DNA from: Nocardioides agri | GTDB lineage: Bacteria; Actinomycetota; Actinomycetes; Propionibacteriales; Nocardioidaceae | Direction of reading: 5' to 3' | Assembly: GCF_013778305.1 (NCBI RefSeq) | Contig: NZ_JACEIC010000002.1 | Span: forward strand, 1,243,708-1,307,707 | Length of the DNA stretch: 64,000 nt | Shown: positions 46,047 to 54,029 of the stretch, one piece after another | Numbering within the stretch: the first letter of the stretch is position 1 | Layout: every line of letters begins with the position of its first letter | Made by a program: the position numbers and the translations under genes | The notes under the pieces: generated by a model | Databases searched by the model: none | What the model was told of the DNA's origin: nothing | What the model saw: only the letters and a program-made list of their open reading frames with translations

Positions 46047-47516
46047 GTGAGACGCGGACGGGGGGCCGGGCGGCCCACATGGGTAGCGGGCCGGATCGTG
46101 CCCGCGCTGGCCGTCCTGGGCACCTACGTCGCCGTCGTCGCTGCCGTGCCGAGCAGCCCCTCGTGGCCCTGGGCGGCGACGACCGCGAGCCTGATGATCC
46201 TGCCCGCAGCGCTGTGTGCCTCGGTGTGCGCCTGGGTGGCCTGGCGGCTGTGCCCGCACCCGGCCACGGCCTGGTTCACCGCGGCGACCGCGATGATGGG
46301 GGTGCAGTGGCCGCTTCTGCTGCTCGATCCAGACGACGCCTACGACTCGATCGGCACGGTCTCGTCCTCCCTCGTCGTCGGCACCGCGATCCTGCTGCTG
46401 GTGTGGGTGGCGACCCGCTTCCAGCTCCGCGTCGCCCCGGTGCCTGTCGGGGTCGGACTGGGGATCCTGCTCCTGCTGATCCCCATCGCGTGGGCGAAGG
46501 CGCCCTTCGACGACGTGTGGCTCCCGTCGCGCTCCGTCAACGAGGTCCTCGGTGTCACCGCGCTCGTGGCCATCGGCGCGTTCGTCGCCGTGGCGGTCCT
46601 CCGCACCTCGACCCTCCCGGTCGGCGTCGGACGGCTCGCCGTCGCCGCCTTCCTCTGGAGCGCGTCGACGGCGCTTGGCGTCACCGACCTGGCCGCGCAC
46701 CCCGCCTGGTCCCTGCTCGCCGTGGCCGTCGGGCTCGCCACCGCGATCCTGGTGATCAGCGTCAGCGTGGACCTCCTGCTGCTGGGCATGCGCGACAAGA
46801 CGGAGACCGTGCGCGCGCTCGAGCGCGAGCTCCTTCAACTGCGCGACCAGACCCGCACCGACGTCGAGCACCTGCACGAGGTGAAGGGGACGATCGCGGG
46901 CATCGCCTCGGCCAGCGCGATGATCAGCAGCGAGCCGCGGCTCTCGGTCGAGGAGCGGGCGCGGCTGACCGAGATGCTGACCACGGAGAGCGCCCGCCTC
47001 AGCCGCATGTTCGACGACCAGCGGGCCGGGCAGATGGACCCGATGGCGGACATCGACCAGATCATCCGCCCGCTGGTGGTGGCGCGCCGGGTGCAGGGCC
47101 AGGACGTCGTCTGGTACGCCCCGACGGACCCGATCACCGTGCCGGCCGACCCGACGGCCGAGGTCGTCAACATCCTGCTGCACAACGCGGCCGAGCACGC
47201 CCCTGGCGCCCCGGTCTGGGTCTACACCCGCGACGGGGCGGACCCCGAGCGCACGGAGCTCGTCGTGGTGGACCTCGGACCCGGCATCCACGAGAGCCAT
47301 CAGTCGCAGGTCTTCCAGTGGGGCTGGCGCGGATCCGGCTCCCGCGGACGCGGCGTGGGGCTGGCGATCGCCGCCGAGGCGGTCGTCGCCATGGGCGGGA
47401 AGCTCCGCCTCGAGCAGCGTCAGCGGCGCGGCACCTGCTTCGTCGTCGAGCTGCCCCCTCAGAGCCGGGTCCGCGGCGACCGTGCGCGCGCCGACGACGA
47501 GGCCGTCGACGTCTGA
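46047..47516 (+). CDS. Orphan membrane sensor histidine kinase with atypical His box
   Basis: A 489-residue kinase. Residues 15-250 contain about eight membrane helices with little outside the membrane. The dimerisation segment is TDVEHLHEVKGTIAGIASASAMI; H277 (H-E-V-K) or H275 could be the phospho-acceptor, not a standard HisKA motif. The ATPase domain has NILLHNAAEHAPGAPV, DLGPGIHE and GRGVGLAIAAEAVVAMGGKL. No response regulator is nearby. It starts GTG, divergent from mfd. The sensed signal is unknown. Confidence 0.82.
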   Translation: MRRGRGAGRPTWVAGRIVPALAVLGTYVAVVAAVPSSPSWPWAATTASLMILPAALCASVCAWVAWRLCPHPATAWFTAATAMMGVQWPLLLLDPDDAYDSIGTVSSSLVVGTAILLLVWVATRFQLRVAPVPVGVGLGILLLLIPIAWAKAPFDDVWLPSRSVNEVLGVTALVAIGAFVAVAVLRTSTLPVGVGRLAVAAFLWSASTALGVTDLAAHPAWSLLAVAVGLATAILVISVSVDLLLLGMRDKTETVRALERELLQLRDQTRTDVEHLHEVKGTIAGIASASAMISSEPRLSVEERARLTEMLTTESARLSRMFDDQRAGQMDPMADIDQIIRPLVVARRVQGQDVVWYAPTDPITVPADPTAEVVNILLHNAAEHAPGAPVWVYTRDGADPERTELVVVDLGPGIHESHQSQVFQWGWRGSGSRGRGVGLAIAAEAVVAMGGKLRLEQRQRRGTCFVVELPPQSRVRGDRARADDEAVDV

Positions 47517-47531
47517 GGCTCGGGTGAGGGC

Positions 47532-48278
47532 TCAGCCCTTCGCGGTGCGCTCGGCGTACGCCGTGGCGGCCGAGTAGACCGAGTCGATGTAGGACTGGTC
47601 GTGGTTGTAGGAGAAGACGGCGTCCGCCCAGCCGGCGCCGGAGGTGAGGTCGTGACCGTCGGCGCAGAGGTAGCGGACCGCGGTGGCCGCGGCGTCGTCG
47701 ATGTCGTTGGGATCGGCGGCGCCGTCACCGTCGCCGTCGGCGCCCCAGGTCTCCCAGGTCGAGGGGATGAACTGCATCGGGCCGACCGCGTGGTCCCAGG
47801 TCGGGTCGCCGTGCCAGGCCGTGCTCTCCGGCGTGGCCCGGATCGCGGCGAAGTCCGTGCCGTCCAGCGCCGGGCCGAGCACCGGCGTCGAGGAGTGGCC
47901 GTCGCCGGCGAGCGTCCGACCGCCGATCGTGCCGTGCTGGGACTCCACCCAGCCGATGCCGGCCAGCGTGGTCCAGCCGAGGTCGCAGTCGCGGGGCTTG
48001 CGGAGCTGGGCGTTGGCGTAGGCACGGAGCGCAGGAGCGGGGATGCCGGCCTTCGCGGCGTTCACCCGGACCCACGCCGGGTCGACCCGGGTCGGGGCAG
48101 ACGGCTCGTCGCCGGGCTGCCGCTCCAGGGTGGTCTCGGGGCTCGGCGCCTCGACGTACTGCGGCTCGGCGAGCACGAGCGGCTGCGGTGCGAGCACGGT
48201 CTGCGAGAGGGCGTAGCCCAGCCCCGCGACGACCAGGAGCGCAGTGGCGAGCGCCGCGACCAGGCGGCCACGGTTCAT
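47532..48278 (-). CDS. Lytic transglycosylase, membrane-anchored
   Basis: A 248-residue protein: signal-anchor helix (VAALATALLVVAGLGYALS), a proline/threonine stretch, then the catalytic domain with TLAGIGWVESQHGTIGG (catalytic Glu), AVGPMQFIPSTWETWGADGDGDG and VFSYNHDQSYIDSVYSAA. It cleaves peptidoglycan glycan chains to anhydromuropeptides. DGDGDGAADPNDIDD resembles a calcium loop. The ATG at 48278 overlaps the stop of a 19-codon frame whose product matches the C-terminus of PstB. Confidence 0.88.
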   Translation of the reverse strand: MNRGRLVAALATALLVVAGLGYALSQTVLAPQPLVLAEPQYVEAPSPETTLERQPGDEPSAPTRVDPAWVRVNAAKAGIPAPALRAYANAQLRKPRDCDLGWTTLAGIGWVESQHGTIGGRTLAGDGHSSTPVLGPALDGTDFAAIRATPESTAWHGDPTWDHAVGPMQFIPSTWETWGADGDGDGAADPNDIDDAAATAVRYLCADGHDLTSGAGWADAVFSYNHDQSYIDSVYSAATAYAERTAKG

Positions 48279-48334
48279 CCGAAGCGGCCGTGCACGTAGT
48301 CGCTGGTGCACTGGTCCTGGGGGCGCTGGAGCAT
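48275..48334 (-). pseudogene. Remnant of a second pstB (C-terminal 19 codons)
   Basis: The frame from ATG 48334 reads MLQRPQDQCTSDYVHGRFG and stops at 48275. The intact PstB encoded about 600 bases upstream on the same strand ends ESPQDQRTHDYVNGRFG. The shared P-Q-D-Q-x-x-x-D-Y-V-x-G-R-F-G is the ordinary PstB C-terminus, so this looks like the leftover end of a duplicated or replaced pstB. Its stop overlaps the transglycosylase ATG as ATGA. It could still be translated as a short coupling peptide. Confidence 0.6.
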
Positions 48335-48348
48335 GGCCTCAGTATCGT

Positions 48349-48756
48349 TCAGCTCCCGTTCGACTGGCGCTCCAGCTCCGCCGGCGACCGCAGGATGCAG
48401 AACTCGTTGCCCTCCGGGTCGGCCAGCGTCACCCATCCCGTGCCGGGGCCGTGCTCGTCGCGGTGGTCCTCGACGTACGTCGCGCCGTGCGCGAGCAGCG
48501 TCTCCAGCTCGGCGTCCCGGCTGGCGGTGCGCGGTCGCAGGTCGAGGTGCACCCGGTTCTTGACCACCTTGTCGTCCGGCACCTCGATGAACAGCAACCG
48601 ATGACCGGTCTCGGGGTCGCGGATCATGCACTCGACGTGTCCCGGCTCGTTGGGGTCGCCCTCGATGTCGACGTAGCCGAGCACCGGCTTCCACCACTCC
48701 GAGAGCTCGTAGGCGTTGTGGCAGTCGATGGCCGTGTGCGCGACGAAGGCAGTCAT
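48349..48756 (-). CDS. VOC-fold (glyoxalase-like) protein
   Basis: A 135-residue VOC protein: FVAHTAIDCHNAYELSEWWKPVLGY at the start, RLLFIEVPDDKVVKNRVHLDLRP in the middle, and GTGWVTLADPEGNEFCIL at the end, the standard layout of actinobacterial glyoxalase-like proteins. Candidate metal ligands are H8, E-x-P and the final E. Substrate unknown. Confidence 0.85.
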   Translation of the reverse strand: MTAFVAHTAIDCHNAYELSEWWKPVLGYVDIEGDPNEPGHVECMIRDPETGHRLLFIEVPDDKVVKNRVHLDLRPRTASRDAELETLLAHGATYVEDHRDEHGPGTGWVTLADPEGNEFCILRSPAELERQSNGS

Positions 48757-48802
48757 GCCGCCAGCCTCGCGGGCCCGACGAGCAGTCTCAAACGGATAAG
48801 TG

Positions 48803-48868
48803 GGAGCGGAGCCGCCGGGGGGTGCGCCCGGCGGCTCCGCTCCTTCCGCCGGGGGGTGCGCCCGGCGG
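48803..48868 (-). terminator. Tandem hairpins downstream of pstB
   Basis: A 17-bp perfect stem (48803-48819 with 48827-48843) and an 8-bp stem (48846-48853 with 48861-48868) share the same seven-base loop GGGTGCG. The second hairpin is the first one encountered by transcripts leaving pstB. The pair closes the pst locus. Confidence 0.85.
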
Positions 48869-48888
48869 GTCTGGGGAGGCGGCGGCGG

Positions 48889-49749
48889 TCAGCCGAACCG
48901 CCCGTTGACGTAGTCGTGGGTCCGCTGGTCCTGCGGGCTCTCGAAGATCGAGGCCGTGGGGCCGTGCTCGACGATCACGCCGGGGGTGCCGTGAGCGGCC
49001 AGGAAGAACGCGCACTGGTCCGAGACCCGGTGCGCCTGCTGCATGTTGTGGGTGACGATCACGATCGTGACGTCCGACGCGATGTGCTGGATCGTCTCCT
49101 CGACGACGCGCGTCGAGGTCGGGTCGAGCGCCGAGCAGGGCTCGTCCATCAGCAGCACCCGCGGCCGCACCGCCAGCGAGCGCGCGATGCACAGCCGTTG
49201 CTGCTGGCCGCCGGAGAGCGCCGACCCGGGCTGCTTGAGCCGGTCCCGCACCTCGAGCCACAGCCCGGCCCGGGTGAGGGACTCCTCGACGAGCGCGTCC
49301 TTCTCGGTCCTGCCCACCTTGGTGCCGGTGAGCTTGAGGCCGGCGAGGACGTTGTCGTAGATCGACATCGCCGGGAAGGGGTTGGGCTTCTGGAACACCA
49401 TCCCGATCGCCTTGCGGGCGTCGGTGAGACGACGCTCGGGGTCGTAGATGTCCACGCCGTCCAGCAGCACCTCGCCGGCGAGCGAGGCGCCGGGCACCAG
49501 CTCGTGCATCCGGTTCAGGATCCGCAGGAAGGTCGACTTGCCGCAGCCGGAGGGCCCGATGAGGGCCGTGACCTTGCCCGCGGGGATCTCCAGGTCGACC
49601 CGGTCGAGCACCTTGCGCTGCCCGAACCACGCGGAGACCTTCGACGCCTCGAGGCTCGCGGTCGTCGACGGCAGCGCCACCGGGATCACGGCCGTGCTCG
49701 TCGCGGCCGCGCCGGCGTCGGCGACCGCCTCTGTCGCATGTGCACCCAT
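48889..49749 (-). CDS. pstB: Phosphate ABC transporter ATP-binding protein
   Basis: A 286-residue ATPase: Walker A GPSGCGKSTFLRILNRMHEL, Q-loop GMVFQKPNPFPAMSIYDNV, signature [37 protein letters not shown]-loop VTHNMQQAHRVSD. The GKSTFLRxxNR and PNPFPMSI-like segments are PstB-specific. The N-terminal 30 residues are a variable, Ala-rich extension. It is the last gene of the locus, set apart from the genes ahead by a 14-bp stem. It should pair with PstC and PstA, encoded about 9 kb upstream. Confidence 0.95.
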   Translation of the reverse strand: MGAHATEAVADAGAAATSTAVIPVALPSTTASLEASKVSAWFGQRKVLDRVDLEIPAGKVTALIGPSGCGKSTFLRILNRMHELVPGASLAGEVLLDGVDIYDPERRLTDARKAIGMVFQKPNPFPAMSIYDNVLAGLKLTGTKVGRTEKDALVEESLTRAGLWLEVRDRLKQPGSALSGGQQQRLCIARSLAVRPRVLLMDEPCSALDPTSTRVVEETIQHIASDVTIVIVTHNMQQAHRVSDQCAFFLAAHGTPGVIVEHGPTASIFESPQDQRTHDYVNGRFG

Positions 49750-49771
49750 CGCTCTCCTCCTCCGTTCAGGT

Positions 49772-49808
49772 CCGCGTGGTGCCGGCGCCGGGCACCGGCA
49801 CCACGCGG
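49772..49808 (-). terminator. 14-bp stem-loop between the surface-protein genes and pstB
   Basis: CCGCGTGCCGG-type arms pair perfectly over 14 bases (49772-49785 with 49795-49808) around a nine-base loop. It lies between the stop of the 353-residue protein (49816) and the pstB start (49749). As an intrinsic terminator or attenuator it would reduce pstB transcript relative to the genes ahead of it, or require a separate promoter for pstB. Confidence 0.65.
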
Positions 49809-49815
49809 CGCCGCA

Positions 49816-50877
49816 TCACTTCGACGCGACCTTCGACTTCGCCGACGACGCCAGGTACCTGGCGTCGCCGGAGTAGGTGATGGTCACGGTCCAGCTGCCC
49901 TTGGCGAGCTTCGGGAGCTTGACCTTGGCGACCCCGGCCCTGACGGTCCCGTTCACCCGGACCGTCGTCTTGCCCTTCGTGATGACCAGCGAGACCTTGC
50001 CGGTCGCCTTCGCCAGCCCGGCCGGCGTCGCCACGGTGACCGTCGCGGCGCCGCCCTTCTTGGGCGTCGGCTTCGTCGTCACCTTCAGGACCGGCTTCCC
50101 CGGCTTCCGCTTGACGGCCGTGCCGGTGGTCGGGGCGGGCGTCGGCGTGGGGGTGCTCGTCGCCTGGGGCCCGCTCGTGCTCGGCCCGGACGTCGGGGTC
50201 GGGCTGGTCGTCGGCGTCGGGGACGCCGTCGGGGTCGCCGTCCCCGTCGGGGTCGCCGTCCCCGTCGGCCCACCGCCTCCGAGCACCGGCGCCGTGGTGA
50301 TCGCCCAGGTGCTGCCGGTGATCTTGACGTACGCCGCGGCGTACTCGGTGCTCACGCCCTTGGTCTCGGAGCTGGTGCGCAGCCGCAGCTCGTAGACGTG
50401 CGCGAAGCTGGCGTCGGTCTCGTCGTTGGGCAGGACCTCCGCGACCTCGGCGAGCGTGTAGCCGCCGTTGCCGGTCCGCACGTAGGGCTTGCCGGCGAGC
50501 GACGCCGGGGCGGCGACGGCGCCTGCGCCGCTGAACTCGTCGGTGCCGGACACCTGGAGCCCCGGCCAGGCGCCCGGCGCCGTGTCGGACTGGGGCAGGT
50601 GGACGAACAGGGAGGCGAAGGCGTCGCCGGCGCGCACGGCGCCTCCCGCCGCGGCGAACGCGGCGAGCGGGTCACCGATGTTGCCGGACGAGACCTCGAC
50701 CCCGGCGGCGTTGTAGAGCTTGAGGGCGATGGCGGTGTGGTCGGGGTCGGCCAGCGCGGCGTTGCCGCCGGTGTACCAGTCGTCGGCGCCCGCCCCCACG
50801 GCGACGCCGCCGGCAACGGTCACCGCGACGGCCAGGCCGGCCGCGGCGAGCATCGCCTTGTTCACTCTGATCTTCAT
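49816..50877 (-). CDS. Secreted protein: small surface domain, TP-rich stalk, Ig-like domain
   Basis: A 353-residue secreted protein. Signal peptide to about residue 30. Residues 32-195 form a domain homologous to the 199-residue protein encoded just upstream (KLYNAAGVEVSSG against LTLCAADGTPVTGG; ASLFVHLPQS against ATLFAYQPRE; VYELRLRTSS against VQLRLYLGTP). Residues about 199-255 are a Thr/Pro/Ser-rich stalk, and 265-353 an Ig-like bacterial domain ending ITYSGDARYLASSAKSKVASK. No membrane anchor or sorting signal at the C-terminus. Likely a cell-wall-side partner of the phosphate system; role unknown. Confidence 0.78.
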   Translation of the reverse strand: MKIRVNKAMLAAAGLAVAVTVAGGVAVGAGADDWYTGGNAALADPDHTAIALKLYNAAGVEVSSGNIGDPLAAFAAAGGAVRAGDAFASLFVHLPQSDTAPGAWPGLQVSGTDEFSGAGAVAAPASLAGKPYVRTGNGGYTLAEVAEVLPNDETDASFAHVYELRLRTSSETKGVSTEYAAAYVKITGSTWAITTAPVLGGGGPTGTATPTGTATPTASPTPTTSPTPTSGPSTSGPQATSTPTPTPAPTTGTAVKRKPGKPVLKVTTKPTPKKGGAATVTVATPAGLAKATGKVSLVITKGKTTVRVNGTVRAGVAKVKLPKLAKGSWTVTITYSGDARYLASSAKSKVASK

Positions 50878-50924
50878 GCGTGTGTTCTCCTCGGGAGGGT
50901 TCTGGGTGGCCGGGCGCCGGCCGG

Positions 50925-51524
50925 TCAGGGGACGGTCACGGACTCCGCGTCGGCACAGGACGCGCCGCCACCGCGCACCAGCTCCCAGCGGTCGCCGTCG
51001 ACCCGGAGATCGGCGGTGTCGTAGGGCTGGTCGGTGAGCGTCCCGGCGTCGGGAGTGCCGAGGTAGAGCCGCAGCTGCACGTAGCCGTCCCAGTCCGCCG
51101 GGAAGGCGGTGGTGAAGTCACCGAGCGACCAGGCGTCCTCGGTGACCACGGCGCCGGGCTTCGTGGCGTCGGCCAGCACGGCGGCCGCCGTCAGCGGGGA
51201 GCCGCTGAACTCGCTCGCCGCGACGCCCTCGCGGGGCTGGTAGGCGAACAGCGTCGCGACCGCGCCCCGGGCGTCGTACGCCGGCGGCAGGCCCGTCTCA
51301 CCGAGCACCACGTCGACGAACGGTCGCTCGTCGACGCGGCCCCCGGTCACGGGCGTCCCGTCCGCGGCGCACAGGGTCAGCAGTCCGGCCGACTCGGGGT
51401 CGTCGTACGGCGCCGTGGCGTCGTCGCCGCTGGCCCGCCAGAAGGCGAGCCCGGCCACGAGCACGGCACCGGCCACGAGAGCGACGACCACGGAGCGTCG
51501 GGTCCGGGCGAGCGTGACGGTCAT
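50925..51524 (-). CDS. Small surface protein paralogous to the 353-residue protein
   Basis: A 199-residue protein with one N-terminal membrane helix (VVVALVAGAVLVAGLAF) and an extracellular domain matching residues 40-195 of the next protein in the operon in order and spacing of motifs. Cys occurs near 52 and 190, which could form a disulfide. No catalytic motif visible. Genes of the pair are 47 bases apart; a GGCCGG/CCGGCC hairpin (50908-50922) lies between them. Confidence 0.7.
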   Translation of the reverse strand: MTVTLARTRRSVVVALVAGAVLVAGLAFWRASGDDATAPYDDPESAGLLTLCAADGTPVTGGRVDERPFVDVVLGETGLPPAYDARGAVATLFAYQPREGVAASEFSGSPLTAAAVLADATKPGAVVTEDAWSLGDFTTAFPADWDGYVQLRLYLGTPDAGTLTDQPYDTADLRVDGDRWELVRGGGASCADAESVTVP

Positions 51525-51554
51525 CGTGCGGGTCTCCTGTCCGGTCCGTCGAGG

Positions 51555-52982
51555 TCAGTCGACGGGGATCTCGGCGTTGTTGGTGCCGAACACGTGGTAG
51601 TCGGGCTGCACGCCTGCGGCCTCCAGCAGCGCCTTGCCGGCCGGGGTGCGGACGAACGGGTCCGGACCGCCCGGGTTGTAGAAGAGCGCCTGGACCCAGT
51701 TGAGGGTGCTGCCGGGCTGCCACGGCGTCGTGGAGTTGAGGTCGCTCTCGCGGACGATCGCGTTGTAGGCGAAGTTGCCGCCGTACGGCGCGGTCGCCTG
51801 CAGCACGTCGTTGTTGCTGTCGCCGTCGAGGAGCTTGATGCCGGCGGCGCTGGCCGCGGTCCGGTGCCCAGGATCGGTGTTGTAGAGGTTGGTCTTGGGC
51901 GCCGCGAGCGTGCCGGCCGACTCCTTGGTCTGGGTGTAGTAGCCCGTGTTGAGGGTGCGGAAGCGACCACGCGGGAACGGCACGATCGCGTTGACCCGCT
52001 GCGCCGCCGGCAGGCTGGTGATCGCCGTCGGGTCGTTCTGCTGCACCTCGATGCGGTTCGCGTTCTGGCGCAGGTAGGAGCTGTCGATGCTCGTGGCACC
52101 GGGACCCGGGTTCTGCTTCTTCACGTTCGCCACGAAGGTGTTCCACATGCCCGCGTCGGTCGGCAGGATCAACGGGACGATGGTCTGGCTCGCCTCCGGC
52201 CCGGTGTAGTCCGGGGCCGCGGTGTTGAGCGGCTGGCCGGGGCCCTGGTAGCCGTCGATCTCGCCCCACGTGTGGATCTCGTTGTGGTAGATCCTGAGGA
52301 TCTCCCCGGCCGGGATCGTCGCCGGCGCGTTGGTGTCGGTCGCGGTCGCGATCAGCTGCCGGTCGGTCGCCACCTGGACCCGGATCAGCTTGGTGCCCAG
52401 GTTGGCCTGGGCGAGGTTCTGGTGGTCGCTGTTGAGCGGGTCGGGGCTCCGGCCCACGTCGATCCAGCCGCCGATGCCGTTGTCGACCTTGTCGTTGATG
52501 ATGGCGTCCCGGCCACCGCCACCGCCGCCGCTCGGCCGGACCACGAGCTTCTGGCCCGCCCGCAGCGAGATCGTCGGGTTGAGCAGCCGCAGGTCGCTCT
52601 GCTTGATGTACTTGGTCGCGAGCGCCTTGTCGGCGTCGCTCAGGGCGGCGTACTCGGCGTCGGTGATCGTCTCGCCGTTCTTGTCGACCCACACGCCCGT
52701 CTGCAGTCGCGGGTCGGTGAAGGCGCTGCGGCCCTGGGCGTCGCCCGAGGAGTCGAAGTTCACGAACCGCCACCGGTTGCCCGCCGTGTTGTAGCCGGGC
52801 AGCTGGCCGTAGCCGTCCGCGAGGAAGTTGAACGAGTTCTGGATGATGTCCGAGCCGGTCGACACCACGTCCTTCGGCTGCGGCGAGAAGTCCGCCTGGG
52901 CGGGAGCCAGCGACCACGTCAGGGCGCCGGCGGTCGTCAGGGCGACCGTGGCCACCCCCAGCGACCTACGTCGAACCACCAT
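51555..52982 (-). CDS. Secreted PstS-like substrate-binding protein
   Basis: A 475-residue secreted protein. Signal peptide ends ...AQA (about residue 30). PKDVVSTGSDIIQNSFNFLADG is the phosphate/anion-binding-protein turn V-G-S-D-x-x-Q, and PFPRGRFRTLNTGYYTQTKE and GGRDAIINDKVDNGIGG are typical loops. The rest fits a type II periplasmic-binding fold. No lipobox, no C-terminal membrane helix, so it would be released unless held by a partner. A 114-base gap upstream with AT-rich text suggests its own promoter. Confidence 0.8.
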   Translation of the reverse strand: MVVRRRSLGVATVALTTAGALTWSLAPAQADFSPQPKDVVSTGSDIIQNSFNFLADGYGQLPGYNTAGNRWRFVNFDSSGDAQGRSAFTDPRLQTGVWVDKNGETITDAEYAALSDADKALATKYIKQSDLRLLNPTISLRAGQKLVVRPSGGGGGGRDAIINDKVDNGIGGWIDVGRSPDPLNSDHQNLAQANLGTKLIRVQVATDRQLIATATDTNAPATIPAGEILRIYHNEIHTWGEIDGYQGPGQPLNTAAPDYTGPEASQTIVPLILPTDAGMWNTFVANVKKQNPGPGATSIDSSYLRQNANRIEVQQNDPTAITSLPAAQRVNAIVPFPRGRFRTLNTGYYTQTKESAGTLAAPKTNLYNTDPGHRTAASAAGIKLLDGDSNNDVLQATAPYGGNFAYNAIVRESDLNSTTPWQPGSTLNWVQALFYNPGGPDPFVRTPAGKALLEAAGVQPDYHVFGTNNAEIPVD

Positions 52983-53096
52983 CGAACTGCCTTTCTCTAG
53001 TAACTAACCCGAGTTTGTTGATGTACGAAACATAGGGGTCCGAGAGCCGCTCCGCTGTCGAATCCGCAATCCGGATCCGAGCGTGTCGCGCCCGCT
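52983..53096 (-). promoter_or_regulatory. Possible internal promoter region of the pst locus
   Basis: A 114-base gap, unlike the four-base overlaps elsewhere in the operon, with an AT-rich core around 52998-53034 (TAGTAACTAACC, TTTGTTGATGTACG, AAACATAGG on the plus strand). It precedes the second binding-protein gene on the minus strand. A purine-rich AGAAAGG lies before the ATG. No -35/-10 pair was fixed. Confidence 0.4.
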
Positions 53097-54029
53097 CTAG
53101 ACGAGCCCCGGAAGCAGGCGTGTGCTGGTGGAGGAGACCAGCCACAGTGCGGCCAGCACGCACGGCGCACCGGCGATCCAGGCGGCGCGCCGCGACCACG
53201 AGAACCAGGCCCAGACGAAGCCGGCCAGGGCGGCCACCAGACCCTGGAGGCTCAGCGCGAGCAGCGCCAGGGTCGTGGGGTCCAGGCCGCCCGACATGCG
53301 GCGGGCCTGGGTGTCCACCGGCGCCGTCTGACCGGCGGGCACGGCGTCGTCGGCCAGCACGGCGTCGACGTAGACGCTGCTCCCCGCCTGGAGGCCGGCG
53401 AGGCCCGAGCCGCGCAGCGAGGTGAGCAGCGTGAGGCGCGACGACCCGTCCTCCAGCGGCGGCGGGACGGGGTCGCCGTCGGTGCGCACGCCGATGACGT
53501 CGTACACGAACCGACCCTGGCCCGTGGTCACCACGACCGGGTCGCCGGCGGACAGCTCGCCGACCCGGGCGAACGGCGCGCCGAAGCTGACCGACTTCCC
53601 GGCGATCACGCTGCTGCCCTGCTGGCCGGGCAGCACCCCGCCGAGCACGTGCCCCGGGCCGTCCTGGAGCTGCTCGGGGCGGGTGCCCTCGACGACCACC
53701 AGGTTCGAGATCCCTGCATCGGGGACGGACAGGAGCGCGACCGGCGTACCCGGCGCGACGGCGCCCGTGGGCGCCGTCGCCAGCGCCAGCTGGGTCCGGA
53801 ACTGGTGGTAGAGCGAGCTCTGCGCGTGGGACTGCTCGAAGCCGCTGAGCACGACCATGTAGAGCACGAACCAGCCCACGAGGAACGCCGTGCCGAACAG
53901 GATGTGGGAGGACCCGACCCGGACCCGTCGCTGCTGGCCGCCCGGAGGCGGCGAGGCGTCCACGACGCCCCCGTGCAGCACGGTCGGCCCGGCCGCGCCC
54001 GCCCGCTCGTCGGTGGTGACGGCGCTCAT
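53097..54029 (-). CDS. Sortase-fold membrane protein with catalytic residues replaced
   Basis: A 310-residue protein: membrane helix at about 45-65, sortase fold in the middle and two more helices near the C-terminus. The alignment to class E/F sortases is clear by eye: A-G-H-R-x-x-x-G-A-P-F becomes AGKSVSFGAPF, so the catalytic His is K145, and L-T-L-x-T-C becomes LTLLTS, so the nucleophile is S204. No Arg sits in the usual place after it (GSGLAGLQAGSSVYV). Transpeptidation is therefore unlikely. It overlaps the 971-residue gene ahead of it (ATGA). Confidence 0.8.
   Translation of the reverse strand: MSAVTTDERAGAAGPTVLHGGVVDASPPPGGQQRRVRVGSSHILFGTAFLVGWFVLYMVVLSGFEQSHAQSSLYHQFRTQLALATAPTGAVAPGTPVALLSVPDAGISNLVVVEGTRPEQLQDGPGHVLGGVLPGQQGSSVIAGKSVSFGAPFARVGELSAGDPVVVTTGQGRFVYDVIGVRTDGDPVPPPLEDGSSRLTLLTSLRGSGLAGLQAGSSVYVDAVLADDAVPAGQTAPVDTQARRMSGGLDPTTLALLALSLQGLVAALAGFVWAWFSWSRRAAWIAGAPCVLAALWLVSSTSTRLLPGLV

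Noticed and set aside
45832..46080. Longer N-terminus for Mfd, starting up to 46080.
   Set aside because: The extra text is Arg/Ser-rich with no conserved block and no ribosome-binding site; the conserved protein begins at HLAGLAEAV.
50130..50280. Repetitive GTCGGCGTC-type stretches here and at 54330-54480 as a possible repeat array.
   Set aside because: They are in frame within secreted proteins and encode Thr/Pro/Ser-rich stalks; no spacers of CRISPR type.
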